A DNA stretch of 64,000 bases from Candidatus Obscuribacterales bacterium (lineage in GTDB: Bacteria > Cyanobacteriota > Vampirovibrionia > Obscuribacterales > Obscuribacteraceae): contig JAGVKG010000060.1 in the NCBI GenBank assembly GCA_020050685.1, forward strand, positions 62,001 through 126,000, in the 5' to 3' direction. Positions 15,001 to 22,000 of this stretch are shown piece by piece. The notes beneath the pieces are model-generated. The model had not been told where the DNA came from and searched no databases. It saw nothing but the letters and a program-made list of their open reading frames with translations. The position numbers and the translations under genes were made by a program. Numbering within the stretch: the stretch's first letter is position 1; each line of letters starts with the position of its first letter.

Positions 15001-18000
15001 GAAATCACAAGACTACCGGCCGCCGAGCCGACAGTGAGAGTCGATGAGGCTCCGGTAGCAACAACGCTAACTGTCCCACCAGTAGCATTTGCCGATGCCG
15101 TGTTCGCTGAAAGCGTATAGTTATTGGTGAAGCTATAGCTGCTGGCGAGCAGAGCAATATCTCCACCAGAGCCATTGGCACCAACACCATTAAATGCACC
15201 GGCACCACCTGTGCCTCCGAGCGTGCCGCTTGCCGGACTTATGGTTATTGTCGAATATGGAGCAGATAAGGTCAGGTTGCCACCGGCACCATTTGTTGCC
15301 GCCGTCGCAGAAACGTTTGTCAGCACCGGAATAGTAATGCCACCAGTGCCAAGATTGGTAATGCTAATAGTTCCACCGGAACCAGTTCCTGCAGCATTGG
15401 CCGTAAATCCACCCGTGACACCATTAGTGCCTCCAACATTCGTATTGAAAGCATTGCCACTGTTTGTCACTACCGTAATCGAACCGCCGGAACCTGTTCC
15501 CACGCCACTGGCGCTGAGAGCACCACTGATTGCCACGTTCCCACTGCTGTTGGTTTGTGCAGGATATACCGTTCCGGCGCTAAAGTTAAATGTAGCACCA
15601 GTTCCATTTGATGGTGCAGCTGTCAGTCCAGCTATTGTAATATCGAGATCATCTGCAGCAGATAAGGTCACATTGCCACCTTGACTGACACCAGTAGCGG
15701 AAATGGTAAAGACTTCGGTACCGGTATTGCTAATATCGATGTCAGAACCTGAACCTAAAGTAGTAACCGAAATAGTACCACCGGCTCCGGACGTGCCAGC
15801 ATTGGCAGAAAGTGTGTATCTATTAGCAAGATCCAAAGAGTTAGCAACAATAGTTATCGATCCGCCTCCAAAAGCACCCAAGCCATTGTTTCCCTGTGAA
15901 CCACCAAGTGTGCCAGAAGAAGGTGTGATTGTCAGCAGCCCACCCAAGGCTTGAAGGGTCGTTGAACCACCTTGTCCGGTACTACCCGGACCAACCAAAA
16001 TATCCCCCAAGGCATTAATTTCTATGCCACCACTGCCATAGTTGATGACCGTAACAGAACCGCCTGAACCCGGGCTGCCAGCTCCTGTAGCACTAATCGA
16101 ACCACTGACTCCGTTGCTGCTTGCTGCTCCAATCGTAAAAGCAGCAGCACTATTGCTAATGAGGGTGGCAGTACCTCCATTTCCCAAGCTTTGCGCACTT
16201 GTATCATTAATATCACCGTTGTAATCCATATCGCCAGTGCCGGCATAACCGGCTTGCAACCACAGTGTTCCCCCTTGTCCAGTCGCCGGATTGAAGTCCA
16301 ATTGCCCGGCCGTAACATTGAGATCTCTTCCCGCAATAAGTGTTACGATTCCCCCTTGGCCGGCGCCAACCCCGAACGCCTCAATATCAAAATCACCATT
16401 GTTGATCTCAAGATCAGAATCCGCTCCACTAACAAAGATAGAAACTGTGCCACCACGGCCATTTCCAGTTCCATTTGCCCGCAAGTTCAGTTCATTAGAT
16501 CCTGGAGTGTTAATGGCAAAGGCATTAAACTCAATTGTTCCCCCGGCTCCCCCTGTTCCACCAGAAGAACCATTGACCGACATTATTCCTGTCGGTACGG
16601 TCAAGAGCCCATTGGGTGCATTCAGCTCGATAGTCCCACCTTGGCCGGAATTAGTACCGGCAGCAACGTTGATGTTCGTTGATGCTTGCAATGTCATGCC
16701 GCCGGTACCATTGTTGGTCAAACTAACGGTGCCGCCTTTGCCGCCTGTGCCGGAAGCACGCGCACTTATCGTGCCATTGATACCATTGACGGTGGCACCA
16801 CCATTAACATTAAAGACGCGGCGAGAATCCGTAATCACGCTCACCGACCCGGCATTGGTAGTGCCAGTGGTCGTAGCAACAATCGCCACGCCCCCAGTAC
16901 CGATTGAGGCATTATTTCCAGCAACAACATCAATCAGAACAGACCGAATCGTCAAAGTACCAACTGAAAGCGATGCATTCTGAGCCACGACATCCGATCC
17001 GATATCTCTTGTCGCATCGAAAGCTCCAGCGGTAATTGCCCCTACACTGTTAACCGTCACACAAGGAGCGCAACCCCCGCCGCCGCTAATACTAGGAGTG
17101 GATGTGTAAATGCTGATATTGCCGGTAGTTTGATTTCCACCAATTGTACTAATCGCCCCCGTGGTTATCGACGTGTCTCGGCTGGCACCAGCAATGATCG
17201 TGACATTGCCATTCGCACCTGTACCACTGCCACCGGAAATTATTTGTATGCCCGTCGGCAAAGTAATCGTGCCGGAGCCTGCACCGGTGCCTTCGTAAGC
17301 CACCAAAGTAATATTGCCGCCAATTGCGTTTCCAGAAGTTCCTCGCGAACTCATGTTGCTTGTCAAAGTCGGCAAACTAATTCTGCCACCGCTTGTAGAA
17401 CCACCAGTAATTGTCAAATTGTTCGAAGTGTCGGCAGTGAAATTTGCACCAGCCACCATTAATAGTGTCCCACCGCCAGCAGCAGCATTGGTAGTAATTG
17501 CCGTCGCCGCACCGGTGGAAATAATATTGCCGCGCGCGACAACGGAAAGCGGAGCACCACCAGTATTTTGGCTGGCAGAAATCGTCACATCGCCGAGCGT
17601 ATTGAAGATGGAAGGGTCACCGGAAACTATGGTTTCACCGATGTTCAAATTCGGCGTTGCTGCCGTTACGTGAACTTCACCGGCATAGGTATTAACAACG
17701 CCTGTCACATCCTCTGCATAAACATTGAGAATGCCGCATCCCGAGTAAAGCTTCATCTCTTGCGAGAACAAGTCACCACCCAAGATTTGCAAATTGGCTT
17801 TATCGGTATAGCTTGCATCGCGCACATTGATGCTGCCTTTCATTGCCTCCATTTGCCCACCCATGTTGTTCAATAAAATGTTCGCGGCATTATTGGCATT
17901 GAAATTCATGTTGCCGTTCAAAGCCGAAATCAAACCACTGTTTACAAAAGTGCCCGAACCGGCAAACAAGTTGGCATTAGCATAAGCCTGCATGACAGGA

Positions 18001-18746
18001 GCGGTCCCGGAAATACCTTGAGGCAAAGCGTTAGTAATCAAACCGCCGGCATTAATAGTCAAATTACCGGAGCTGGAAATTGTGCCGGCGTTAACCACAT
18101 TGCCAGAAGCGTTTAAGATCAAATCCAAACTGGAGTGCACCCCAGTCATGCCGACTGGCAAAACAGAACTTAGCAGTGCTCCTTGATTGTTGTAAATATT
18201 GGCAGCATTGACGGTCGCAGCGCTAACCTCAGGCACCGTCGAAATAGCATGAAACTTTCCGGAATTAGACAAGTCGCCCATCAAATTCATAACTGGCACC
18301 TGCCCAAAATCAGAAATGACGGTTACGCGAGCTGGAACTACCAAGCTGGAAAGAGCCTGGCTCAAATTAGAATTGGTAAGCGAAAGGCGTCCACCGACAG
18401 CCTCACCGCCTGCACCTAATCTCAAAGACTGATACCCAACATTCAAAACCTGCATTGCAGCAGCGAATTCGGCAGGCGTCAGCATATCAGCCGGATTAAT
18501 TGCCCGACTTGCGCCATTCACACTAATGTTGACAGCACTGGCTTGCCCAAGCGCAGCAGCCGAAATACTGGCAGTCGTCGATGATAAATCCAGTTCGACA
18601 CTACCGGCTGTCGGCATAGGCACCGGCTGAGCAGCCTGATTCTGGCGGCCCTCTCGATCCCAGCCATAAGCAGGTATCTGCCATGGAAGAATCAATTGAA
18701 ACGCAATCACCAAAACCGCAAGGCTGCGACTGTTTACACCAAACAT
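1..18746 (-). CDS. Giant secreted beta-helix repeat protein (adhesin-like), C-terminus beyond the window
   Basis: A single minus-strand frame is open from an ATG at 18744-18746 to the left edge, more than 6,240 codons, with a GGGGATC-like ribosome site just upstream. The N-terminus is a Sec signal peptide (hydrophobic core about residues 8-27, ending near IPAYG). Residues ~60-310 match the neighbouring gene at 19079-23809, with shared NALPQG(I/V)SG and (V/L)RDASY motifs. The rest is a low-complexity Gly/Ser/Thr/Asn/Ala-rich series of short beta-strand repeats (GNGGT-, LNLSAG-, ITANGTG-type phrases), the usual look of filamentous-haemagglutinin-like right-handed beta-helices. Cysteines are few; one CAPC pair lies near residue 559. 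A block of ~317-residue tandem repeats covers roughly residues 3490-4885. No clear TPS secretion domain and no transporter gene were recognised. A role as surface fibre or adhesin is inferred from architecture; the anchor must lie outside the window. Confidence 0.85.
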   Translation of the reverse strand, partial: MFGVNSRSLAVLVIAFQLILPWQIPAYGWDREGRQNQAAQPVPMPTAGSVELDLSSTTASISAAALGQASAVNISVNGASRAINPADMLTPAEFAAAMQVLNVGYQSLRLGAGGEAVGGRLSLTNSNLSQALSSLVVPARVTVISDFGQVPVMNLMGDLSNSGKFHAISTVPEVSAATVNAANIYNNQGALLSSVLPVGMTGVHSSLDLILNASGNVVNAGTISSSGNLTINAGGLITNALPQGISGTAPVMQAYANANLFAGSGTFVNSGLISALNGNMNFNANNAANILLNNMGGQMEAMKGSINVRDASYTDKANLQILGGDLFSQEMKLYSGCGILNVYAEDVTGVVNTYAGEVHVTAATPNLNIGETIVSGDPSIFNTLGDVTISASQNTGGAPLSVVARGNIISTGAATAITTNAAAGGGTLLMVAGANFTADTSNNLTITGGSTSGGRISLPTLTSNMSSRGTSGNAIGGNITLVAYEGTGAGSGTITLPTGIQIISGGSGTGANGNVTIIAGASRDTSITTGAISTIGGNQTTGNISIYTSTPSISGGGGCAPCVTVNSVGAITAGAFDATRDIGSDVVAQNASLSVGTLTIRSVLIDVVAGNNASIGTGGVAIVATTTGTTNAGSVSVITDSRRVFNVNGGATVNGINGTISARASGTGGKGGTVSLTNNGTGGMTLQASTNINVAAGTNSGQGGTIELNAPNGLLTVPTGIMSVNGSSGGTGGAGGTIEFNAFAINTPGSNELNLRANGTGNGRGGTVSIFVSGADSDLEINNGDFDIEAFGVGAGQGGIVTLIAGRDLNVTAGQLDFNPATGQGGTLWLQAGYAGTGDMDYNGDINDTSAQSLGNGGTATLISNSAAAFTIGAASSNGVSGSISATGAGSPGSGGSVTVINYGSGGIEINALGDILVGPGSTGQGGSTTLQALGGLLTITPSSGTLGGSQGNNGLGAFGGGSITIVANSLDLANRYTLSANAGTSGAGGTISVTTLGSGSDIDISNTGTEVFTISATGVSQGGNVTLSAADDLDITIAGLTAAPSNGTGATFNFSAGTVYPAQTNSSGNVAISGALSASGVGTGSGGSITVVTNSGNAFNTNVGGTNGVTGGFTANAAGTGSGGTISITNLGTGGITIPVLTNVSATAATNGAGGNLTLSAPYSTITISPASGTLGGTGGAGAFNGVGANGSGGDIALLASSYSFTNNYTLSANTASANATGGTVSVVATGASSTLTVGSAAGSLVISATGGTNATIQTNVSLSAGGNLTVTSANLSMAPSSGRGGILSLTAGTAGSGNLAITGALSTNGVTSGAGGSITLTSRSTTAFDIGGGGANGTSSTVTANATGTGAGGTVVVNNLGTGGITLDDLSDVSVNAATSGNGGTLNLYAPFGTLTMPSGGTLSVNAAGAAFSGGTIALQGTSLEFSTNGNLQINANAGTGTAAGGTVSIITTSTTSDIEIGPGNGRIKISAIGGATGGNGGTVYLSAGRNLSGTPAASSFLVSPQAGNGNGANITFRAGTAGAGTLSLVGSGGVFAADGIGSGTGGTISMSSGNIVDVTPLNTISANGGTSGAGGQITITCAYFSTSASLALLLRANGNGSANGGTISVDSTEMPISIGTAAGNLRFSAISGASGGAGGQVTVSTGRSLDVNTAGLTVGPQAANGNGGTISLTAGTAVTSALTVTGSFSGVAGAGTGLAGQLNLATNNNGAITLGSGAISVNGGTNLAGGTVSINAGTGAVSITGTTITANGNGTGSGGTVSIQGGAVTLATGSISANSGASGGSGGNLTLASTSLTVTGGAITFNASGAGTGNGGTVSVTASGGTSNIIVGSASGNINVTARGGSAASTAGNGGTLNLAAGQDITVDPTGTNMRLGPLGTNGNGGNVSLTAGRNAAISGAVTLSGAGSGNGGSVSISTNSSTTFSVGSGGTNGINGAITVAGGATAGASGGTVSVISNGTGGLTLPSLANISVAPSASGGSRGSITLKALGTGILTVPGSGGTWNMNAVGTGGNYSGGTVVLEGNTISISGALTINANAVVGGNGGFISVTSTSTSADRTIGGAGNLVLTATGGSASSNMGNGGTIIVSSGRDLTINTPTSNLLAGPLGSHGHGATISLTAGRNLFITGSALSANASQTAGAVGDGGSISLISNSTTVFNVNTGATVNGVNNAAPAITANGGAGRGNGGTILIRNSGTGGITIGALTSLTVAPVNGNGGSITLDTSNGTGGLGQGTVTLPVGASLSVNAAASTATSDYNGGTYTVKCSTFLTASAAASAIVANGVNFGNGGTVNFTVDSGNLTISGTSVANRVTVSATSGASGGHGGAANLKASGILNVTTAPSLGPLGTNGNGATLTLEGTTVTMNPIFNDGNGVGFGDGGHISIITNSATAFVVGLTGSNGYGSDIEVNAGATAGSGGTVHVENQGGAVTLQNAASFQSAASAGGGNGGSVTLIANGTLTMQPGTYASNSVGNNNGGSFYLETIGGALSVSGAIAFQANGAGTGNGGDIYMNAGSANLSISSGVIDLAATGGSVGSSAGDGGNITLLTTGDLLVETASALAGPLGLNGQGATYVLSGQDVAISGALTANGIGTGSGGSVNITSNSSSAFLAGTGAGTLGTNGADSIITAFGGFGTLGSGVDGGSISITSNGNGGISVSNLTFNGLSNLGVRPSYTGGNGGSVSLISSNTASIVTPPTGTIVTLNANASLNGNFDAGSITIVGGQVTAGTAIPLTANGAGTGKGGTISVTTTNSGAAGDITVGSSSGNLNISALGGASGVDGFGDPIRNGEITLSAGRNLTVNVGSLTFGPSGASGNGGNISLTNGTAAAGNLQVLGGDLSTNATGSGIAGNISISYRSSNAFTVGTAVTNSGVSGNITADAPGSGAGGTITITNTNASALQVTLSSLNARISANTMSGTLGSMTFTPASGQSVTVNSTPGHGSLVGTVNASGNIVGIEPELSGAALVLGTTSASAGNVFASTNFGAVFMASSGSMTASGQSTISGQDVSIYGPVSASTQVTIAGTNSTAVANMTATNGSITATVGATGAVLRVVPGAVISATEGNVTLENDNTSAGSIRVGAYANISASTVGSTLGRVHIVIGPVPGSPVTGSTPANVSTNTLNGGQIYFGTNSITADPPTNSVTSNGSQVIFNTDTLASTAINLDGGVIINALAAPVVSLLTSLDLTQNSVTSQIISLQLGGFLGGTLVVDGFGVATGGNVIIAPTNLAPSLTAENIPANVVVTLNGFLVGNPMNIDITGASTTSQVIIGGTKQFSNGGLSNGVINITSTEPGPVLVIQNTGLLSSDGSLFATVGGDMSIGGAVSAASGGTLTLATTSGGSIALAANVGGSGVTTTINANGAGNISQTAGQVSGSIVNLQSGSGGIYGSSNSPANPIATAATATLTANTTGNAYISNTVAVALGASTVGNNFHVTTTGTNAHITTSGALAATSGLLQMTANGNITTSNAISGNTLSLITSGSNGTVTLNQNATGTNGATVTTNGTGTLSIATSRSLSSTNSAISITTRDISFSGTVNAGNGTVTIAPNTSEAILVNASGTTPGNLNVTSGALNAITAGTLVLGTTSQTGGLALQALITSAPAYNLDFENGGNYTTVGGAGITLGTRNLTINMLGTVNTGAGAISGSTGTINIAGNGVTVGAGGVTQSGPATVTVATTAASTANLTLSGNVSSGSATTGSVTLTANNSGNITQTTGTVTGGTLTLSTGSGSIGALATSTTNMTANTTGSVTVNNTGAGATLSIGSGTSTGSSFTVTNDRTIDVSGAITASGALQLTTNANNGNITFNANASGATDVTLSTNGTGTVTVGGTRTLSSTNAPISITARDITFTGNVNAGTNTVTILPNAAEAILVNGASAVGGNLNVTTGALANITAGTLVLGTTATAGGVSLEASLSSPAYHLDFENGGNYSTVGGAALTLGNKNLTINVIGTASTGAGAISGSTGTINITGNGVTVGAGGIAQSGPAAITLSTTVASTADVTLSGSVSSGSATTGSVTITGHNSGNISQTTGTLIGGTLTLSTGSGNIGPLATSSTNVSANTTGSVTINNIGAGATLALGSGTSSGANFTVTNDRSINVSGAITATGNLQLTTNANNGDITFNASSSGATGVTLSANGTGIVTVSSTRNLSSTNSPISITARDISFAGTVNAGNGTVTIAPNNGENVLLNDSSPTGGNLNLTAAALANITAGTLVAGTTSQSGNMTLQSSFDASALYHLDFETGGNFSVAAGAGLTLGAKNLTINALGTASTTGGGAISGSTGTISITGNGVTVGSGGISQSGPAVVTLATTVGSTANIALNGSVSSGSATTGSVTLTGHNSGSLTQGAGTLTGGTLTLSTGSGSIGTLATSTTNLTANTTGSVTVNNTGAGAALAIGSGTSSGSNFTVTNDQSINVSGAVTATGALALSTNANNGSITFNANSSGATGATLSTNGSGTVTVSGSQTVSTSNSPILITTRDITFTGNVSAGNGTVTILPNTAEAILVNAASAVGGNLNLTSGALANITASTLVLGTTSQTGGLSLEASLSSPAYHLDFENGGNYSTVGGAALTLGNKNLTINVLGTANTGAGAIAGSTGTVNITGNSLTVGAGGISQSGPATISLNTTAASTADVTLSGSVSSGGAASGSVTVAAHNAGNISQTTGTLTGGTLTLSTGSGTIGTLATSTTNMTANTTGNVTVNNSGAGAGLTVGGGTSTGANFTLTNDRAITVTGGVTATSALNMTTSANNGGIQFSANASGASGVTLLTDGTGAVTVDLTRTLSSTNAPISITAGDVSLPGSVNAGISTISLVPNSNTLPVLLGGSSPVGGNFNATAANMANLTGTTVTVGSASGTGSMTLTGSIIEPAAGTPGVTAGLYHLSLQNAGAGGTYVGGTGNNINVRGQNLTINVGGSADTGIGTISGTGGVVSITGNGVAVNGTITETSTGTVNIQTTGASTANVDVNANVAGAAGVTITANNTGLVNSGASVVVSSTNSPITVTANNVNFANTTNAMNAGTGTVSIIPSVASQTTSVAGTSGTLEVPTTLLNAITAGTLVVGTTTNTGGTTLDAPINEPIGTPGITAGVYHLDFENGGVFDANSNSIQTHGQNITVTASDITNIVLATNYLDAATGTVTLRPGVVEPVLVNGATTPGGNLNITSTILGQVIAGTLIVGSTSVSGGLSLTTALTLPAAGTPGTTAGLYNLEFRNGGDFTGNNNNINAQGQNLTINVGGSIITGTGTLQLATGTLNLTATGGSIATSSQRLLTNTPNLIANAGSDVYITDSNSTVTLAGASSSGGLFSLIDSHASGNIASAVGAHITGTGGVTLQAALTIGTRNVTTFGGNVTMTATNNNTGAITMQGNLSTTPSSSGTGGDVILHAGQTINLSSQTITTSGTTNGSGGSVLLEVGFGSNAGSVTTSTITTTGGVTAGNGGSVQITTNPEPTATITTGNIVTAAGASGSGGDIYLYAFDSVNTGDITISGGSTAGSPGSMGINSSNNINTAGEVNVGNITALGSVAPNAAVGITAISASDVNIGLMTVSGTVNVSPYGGISIAGIDTSSAIGSGHDVVLISQLGESITITTNGIKTNGTGGGRSSGSVTIQSWYFDGFTVTTGAVAITGGIDTSSSSGATAGSVSAVGDSFVMNSGSITTSNTGTGGNGGNVFVAAMNDITTLGISANSGTASGSGGDIVLAAGVGDIYTGNLSTGALSSTGAGNVGNGGRVNLTAPGTVSAGNITTSTTSTAGRGGTVFMAAGTTGTPLAPAQSGTLTFGIVNTSAVAFGGHLIVANADGNISGGAITTSATGLNGVAGSIGMVAGGNASTIALGAITANANSNGSSTTAQAGDLFLSPGKNTAGTGITTGNINLNATGSGAGNLGGNAYFVYSTGVTTSLGTMSQTGGTAGATFSGTPTSISSSITGAATLDFQTSGVSVFNPGGFTSINAPGNVLTIDTHGDNRLIVPVVAHGGDISLAGLTGAVTSNRPSPVTLIGAGSITLTGNVTSASATQAGGLAYIESTVGFTSVQGVDVSGTTGGLMAVVGQTGVNVPSGSSLLAHSVGNVGLGGSILVAGLNGSVFLGAADNQTGNTVNASGQTGGSISILAGQDANGWGVTDYETSILATGTSVSGGSILLQSINGPVYVFSEWDTTNHYNANIDASSTLGFGGTVSLIGPLAVNVIRDNTICCTGTSTATISANGATAGGSVLINSVYFAIDTFASSIQAKATDPAGSVGGL
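4090..8270 (-). repeat. Tandem ~950-bp coding repeats inside the giant gene
   Basis: Several landmarks recur about every 950 bp. The plus-strand phrase CCACCATTTTCAAAATCAAG or a close variant falls near 5044, 5998, 6948 and 7900. An AATTGTCACAGTGCC-like phrase falls near 5241, 6190, 7140 and 8091, with a weaker copy near 4290. This is about four full units plus a partial one, each ~317 codons and in frame. The encoded unit reads through motifs such as TGTINITGNG, LSTGSGSIG, TNDRSINVSGAIT and PNTAEAILVN. Shorter, more degenerate relatives continue to about 3,000. Copy number could vary by recombination, and short-read assembly could miscount it. Confidence 0.85.
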
Positions 18747-19078
18747 TTAAAAGATCCCCACTGCTTGCCGTTACCAAGTCTTACGTCCAGCCACCCGCGC
18801 CATTCGGTGTTTATTCCCTCTAATTACGTACCCCGAATGGGTGACCTAATATCAGACTAATAATTGAACTGTAATTAACCTACTAATTAATCTATATACT
18901 TTAGGTGAACTATAAGTGAAGAGTTCAATTTTTATTCAATCCAATTTTATGCAGTTACCATACGCGCGGCGGCGGACCCGATATAGAGCAAAAATTTGCC
19001 CCTTAATCCTATCCGATTTGAAAAAAAACGATCTGGCTAATTCCTTGACCCGTCTGGGGTCAAGCGGTCTTTGAATCT
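18747..19078. promoter_or_regulatory. 332-bp gap upstream of the giant gene; AT-rich promoter region and leader inverted repeat
   Basis: No gene is seen here. The part at 18850-18960 is AT-rich and should hold the minus-strand promoter of the giant gene; TATAGAT- and TATAGT-like boxes exist, but no convincing -35/-10 pair can be picked. Within the presumed leader, CCATTCGG (18800-18807) and CCGAATGG (18833-18840) form a perfect 8-bp inverted repeat with a 25-nt loop, extended imperfectly by flanking CACC/GGTG. It could be a regulator site or a leader hairpin; function is unknown. Confidence 0.4.
19021..19064 (-). terminator. Possible terminator after the second beta-helix gene
   Basis: CTTGACCC (19044-19051) and GGGTCAAG (19057-19064) form a perfect 8-bp stem with a 5-nt loop, beginning 15 bp beyond the stop codon at 19079. 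On the minus strand a run of eight T residues follows (19028-19021), but about 15 nt after the stem. That spacing is looser than in a classic intrinsic terminator. Confidence 0.4.
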
Positions 19079-22000
19079 TCAGAGTCCGGCATTGGCAATG
19101 GGAGAATCAGAGTTATCAGCCACGTCTACATCACCCGTATCGACAACCAACTCCAAGTTTTGCTGGACATCAGATGCTTGATAAGACACCGGCGCATCGA
19201 CTCGGAAAGTAGATGAATCGATATTGATTTCCGATGTAGCACCTTCAGCCTCGAACAAGGTCACACCACCAAACACATCAATTTGCGAATCGGTGCCAAG
19301 AAAGTTAAGAGTAACGCTGCCGCCGCCAGTTAGCGTGGTTTTGACCAAACCACGACTGGCACCTGGGAAAATTGTCGCTCCGTCCGGCAAGCCAGCCGGT
19401 GTAACTGTGAACACTGGTGGGCGATTGGCAAGCTCAAATTCAATCGTCGGCTCAACAATGCCGACACCAAGCTCTATGCCACCACCGGTAAATCTATTTT
19501 TTGTACCCACGGCTCGAGCCAAGAAACTATTGGCCATGCCGCCTGTGATGCTCGCTTCATCCGAGGTGAACAAAATGACATTGCCACCATTGGCGGTGAA
19601 TGCGGCATTGTCGCCAACGGTCAGATCACCATCAGCAAAATCCACTGCCACATCGCCACCGTTGGCAACAAATGTAGTCGGAGCCAAGGCTGACGAATCG
19701 ATGGTCATTGCACCCAACGACGAGACCAGCACGAATCCAGCCGTACGAATATCAGATTGTTTCAAGACTCCAGTTGTTGGTGCAGTTGGCTTAAGCGACC
19801 CAGCCACAAATGAAGAACCTTCGCCAATTGAAAGGGCTCCGCCAGAAATGACGAACAGCTCGCCCCCTGGCGCTGAATAATTGTTTGCCATTCCGAGGAT
19901 TACATCCCCCTCAAACGAGCCGACACCAAGGTCAGTATTGGCCGACAAGGTTGTATTGTCGCCAACTGCTAGAGAAGCGAAACCAACAATCTCCATGCTA
20001 CCTTTGACAGCAGTAAAAAGTCCGAGAGAAAGACCACCGCCATTTACGACAGCGTCGTCAAAGGCTCCCATTATCAAGTCACGACCGGCTGTGAAATCAT
20101 TGCTCGTACCGGCAACTGAACCAAGTGTGAAAGCTCCATCGACTCCCTCGGCAACAACAAAAATGTCTTGTCCGGCAGAAAGTACATTGCCACCACCCAA
20201 GTTTAGATCTCCACCCAATGCATCTATACCAATATTACCCTTAGTTCCGGGAGCAAAGAAGGAAGTTGTTTCGCCAAAAGTAATTGTGTCTTCAGCAGAA
20301 ATCAATATGGATGAATTCGGGCCGTTAACTGTAAAAGTGCTGCCAGCGGCAAGCTCAGTAAGCATGCCTTCGGACGTCAACGTCAGATCTCCATTACTAG
20401 TTGTGAATGAAAGTCCCGCACCGACAGCTGTGCCAAATTGCATATCCCCAGTTGAAATAACATCAATGGTCCTGCCAAAAACCGCCGCACCATTGACGAA
20501 TATGGCATCACCACCAATTGAAAGTGATATTGCCTTACCGGCAGTAAAATCACCCAGTTGACCATCAGACAAAGCCGAGGTAGTCAGTGTGATTGTAGAA
20601 GTATTGGGGACGGATGCACCTATAGTTGTATTTGTATAAGCACCACCGAAAACGAGAAGATTACCGCCGACGTTGAAAATAGTGACACCACCTGCGGTGC
20701 TGCTGCCAATTGATCCGGTTGGCAGCATTTCAAACGTGAGCGCCTTTCTTGTATTGATAAACAGCTCACCAGCTTCCAGCACACCATTATTTGCCCAGGC
20801 CGCAGTTCCCCCTTCGCCGAACAGCGTCAAGCTTGAATCACTGGTAGCCAAAATGGAGCCAGTTTCGCCAACGAACATCGGCGATTTGCCGAAATTAATT
20901 GAATTTGTGGACTCACTGGTTGTAAACGATAATATACCATTTATAAAAGTTGGCGTATTCGAAGGTAAGGTCAACGCGGTTGCCGGACCTTCAATATTGA
21001 CAGTAACATCATTGACACCAACCGTAGAAATATTGAAGCTCATAAATGGGGAAAATATTTCGTAGCTAGGAATTGTAATATTGGAACCTTCAAATGGTGC
21101 TTCCGGTGCGATATCCGTTACCTGTCCATCTGCATTTAAACCAATTTGTTGCGCGGTAGCTGACGAATCACGACTAACTTGAAAGAGCGCTAACGCTTCA
21201 CCTGGTGTGACCATTCTCCGAACACCTGGTGCTAAAAGAACACTAATTAAGACTGGTGCTCCACCTTCAACAATTGTGAAACTGGAATTAGTGACATTGA
21301 TATCGACATCACCAGTTTCAAATCCAGGATCCAAAACATTGGCGGCATTGGCGGAACTGGCTATGTCCGCACCACTAACTATGGTGCCTTTTGTGCCGTT
21401 TACATTTGGATTACCGACATTGAACAAACCACCCGGTATGGCTAATTGCGTTTCAGACATGCTGATCAAATTGAAATCCGTCGGCACAAATTGGGTGCCA
21501 AATGTTGAAACATCTATGCCACCATCGGTGCCACTGCCACCATTGCCTGTACCCGCTGAAGCATTAATACTGGCACCGCCACCGGCGGAAGTACCAAACA
21601 CTTGTAGCGTGCCGGAACTGGTAGTAATATCGCCACCATCACCACCGATACTGCCGGATGTGTTGCCCCCACGAGAATCCAATGCTCCTCGGACAACAAT
21701 TGAACCGGTGAAGACAGGACGAGGTGTAGTGCCTTGGCCATTTTCTTTTGTGGAAAGAATGATACCGCCGCCATCTCCACCCTCACCCGTGCCAAGATTC
21801 GAACCACCGCGAGTAATGATTGAACTATTGACCAGGATATTGCTTGCCCCAAATATCGAGACCAGTCCACCAAACGGTGCAACACCAGAGGTAACAGTGT
21901 CTCCGCCTCGCGATCTAATCGGTCCGTTCACCGTCACAGACGACTGAAAGGACGAGAGAATCACAGCACCACCATTACCTGTGACCGAAGTACCACCAAA

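Noticed and set aside
19224-21947. Plus-strand frames of 130-246 codons opposite the second beta-helix gene
   Set aside because: Antisense shadows of a gene with a clear signal peptide and paralogy to its neighbour.
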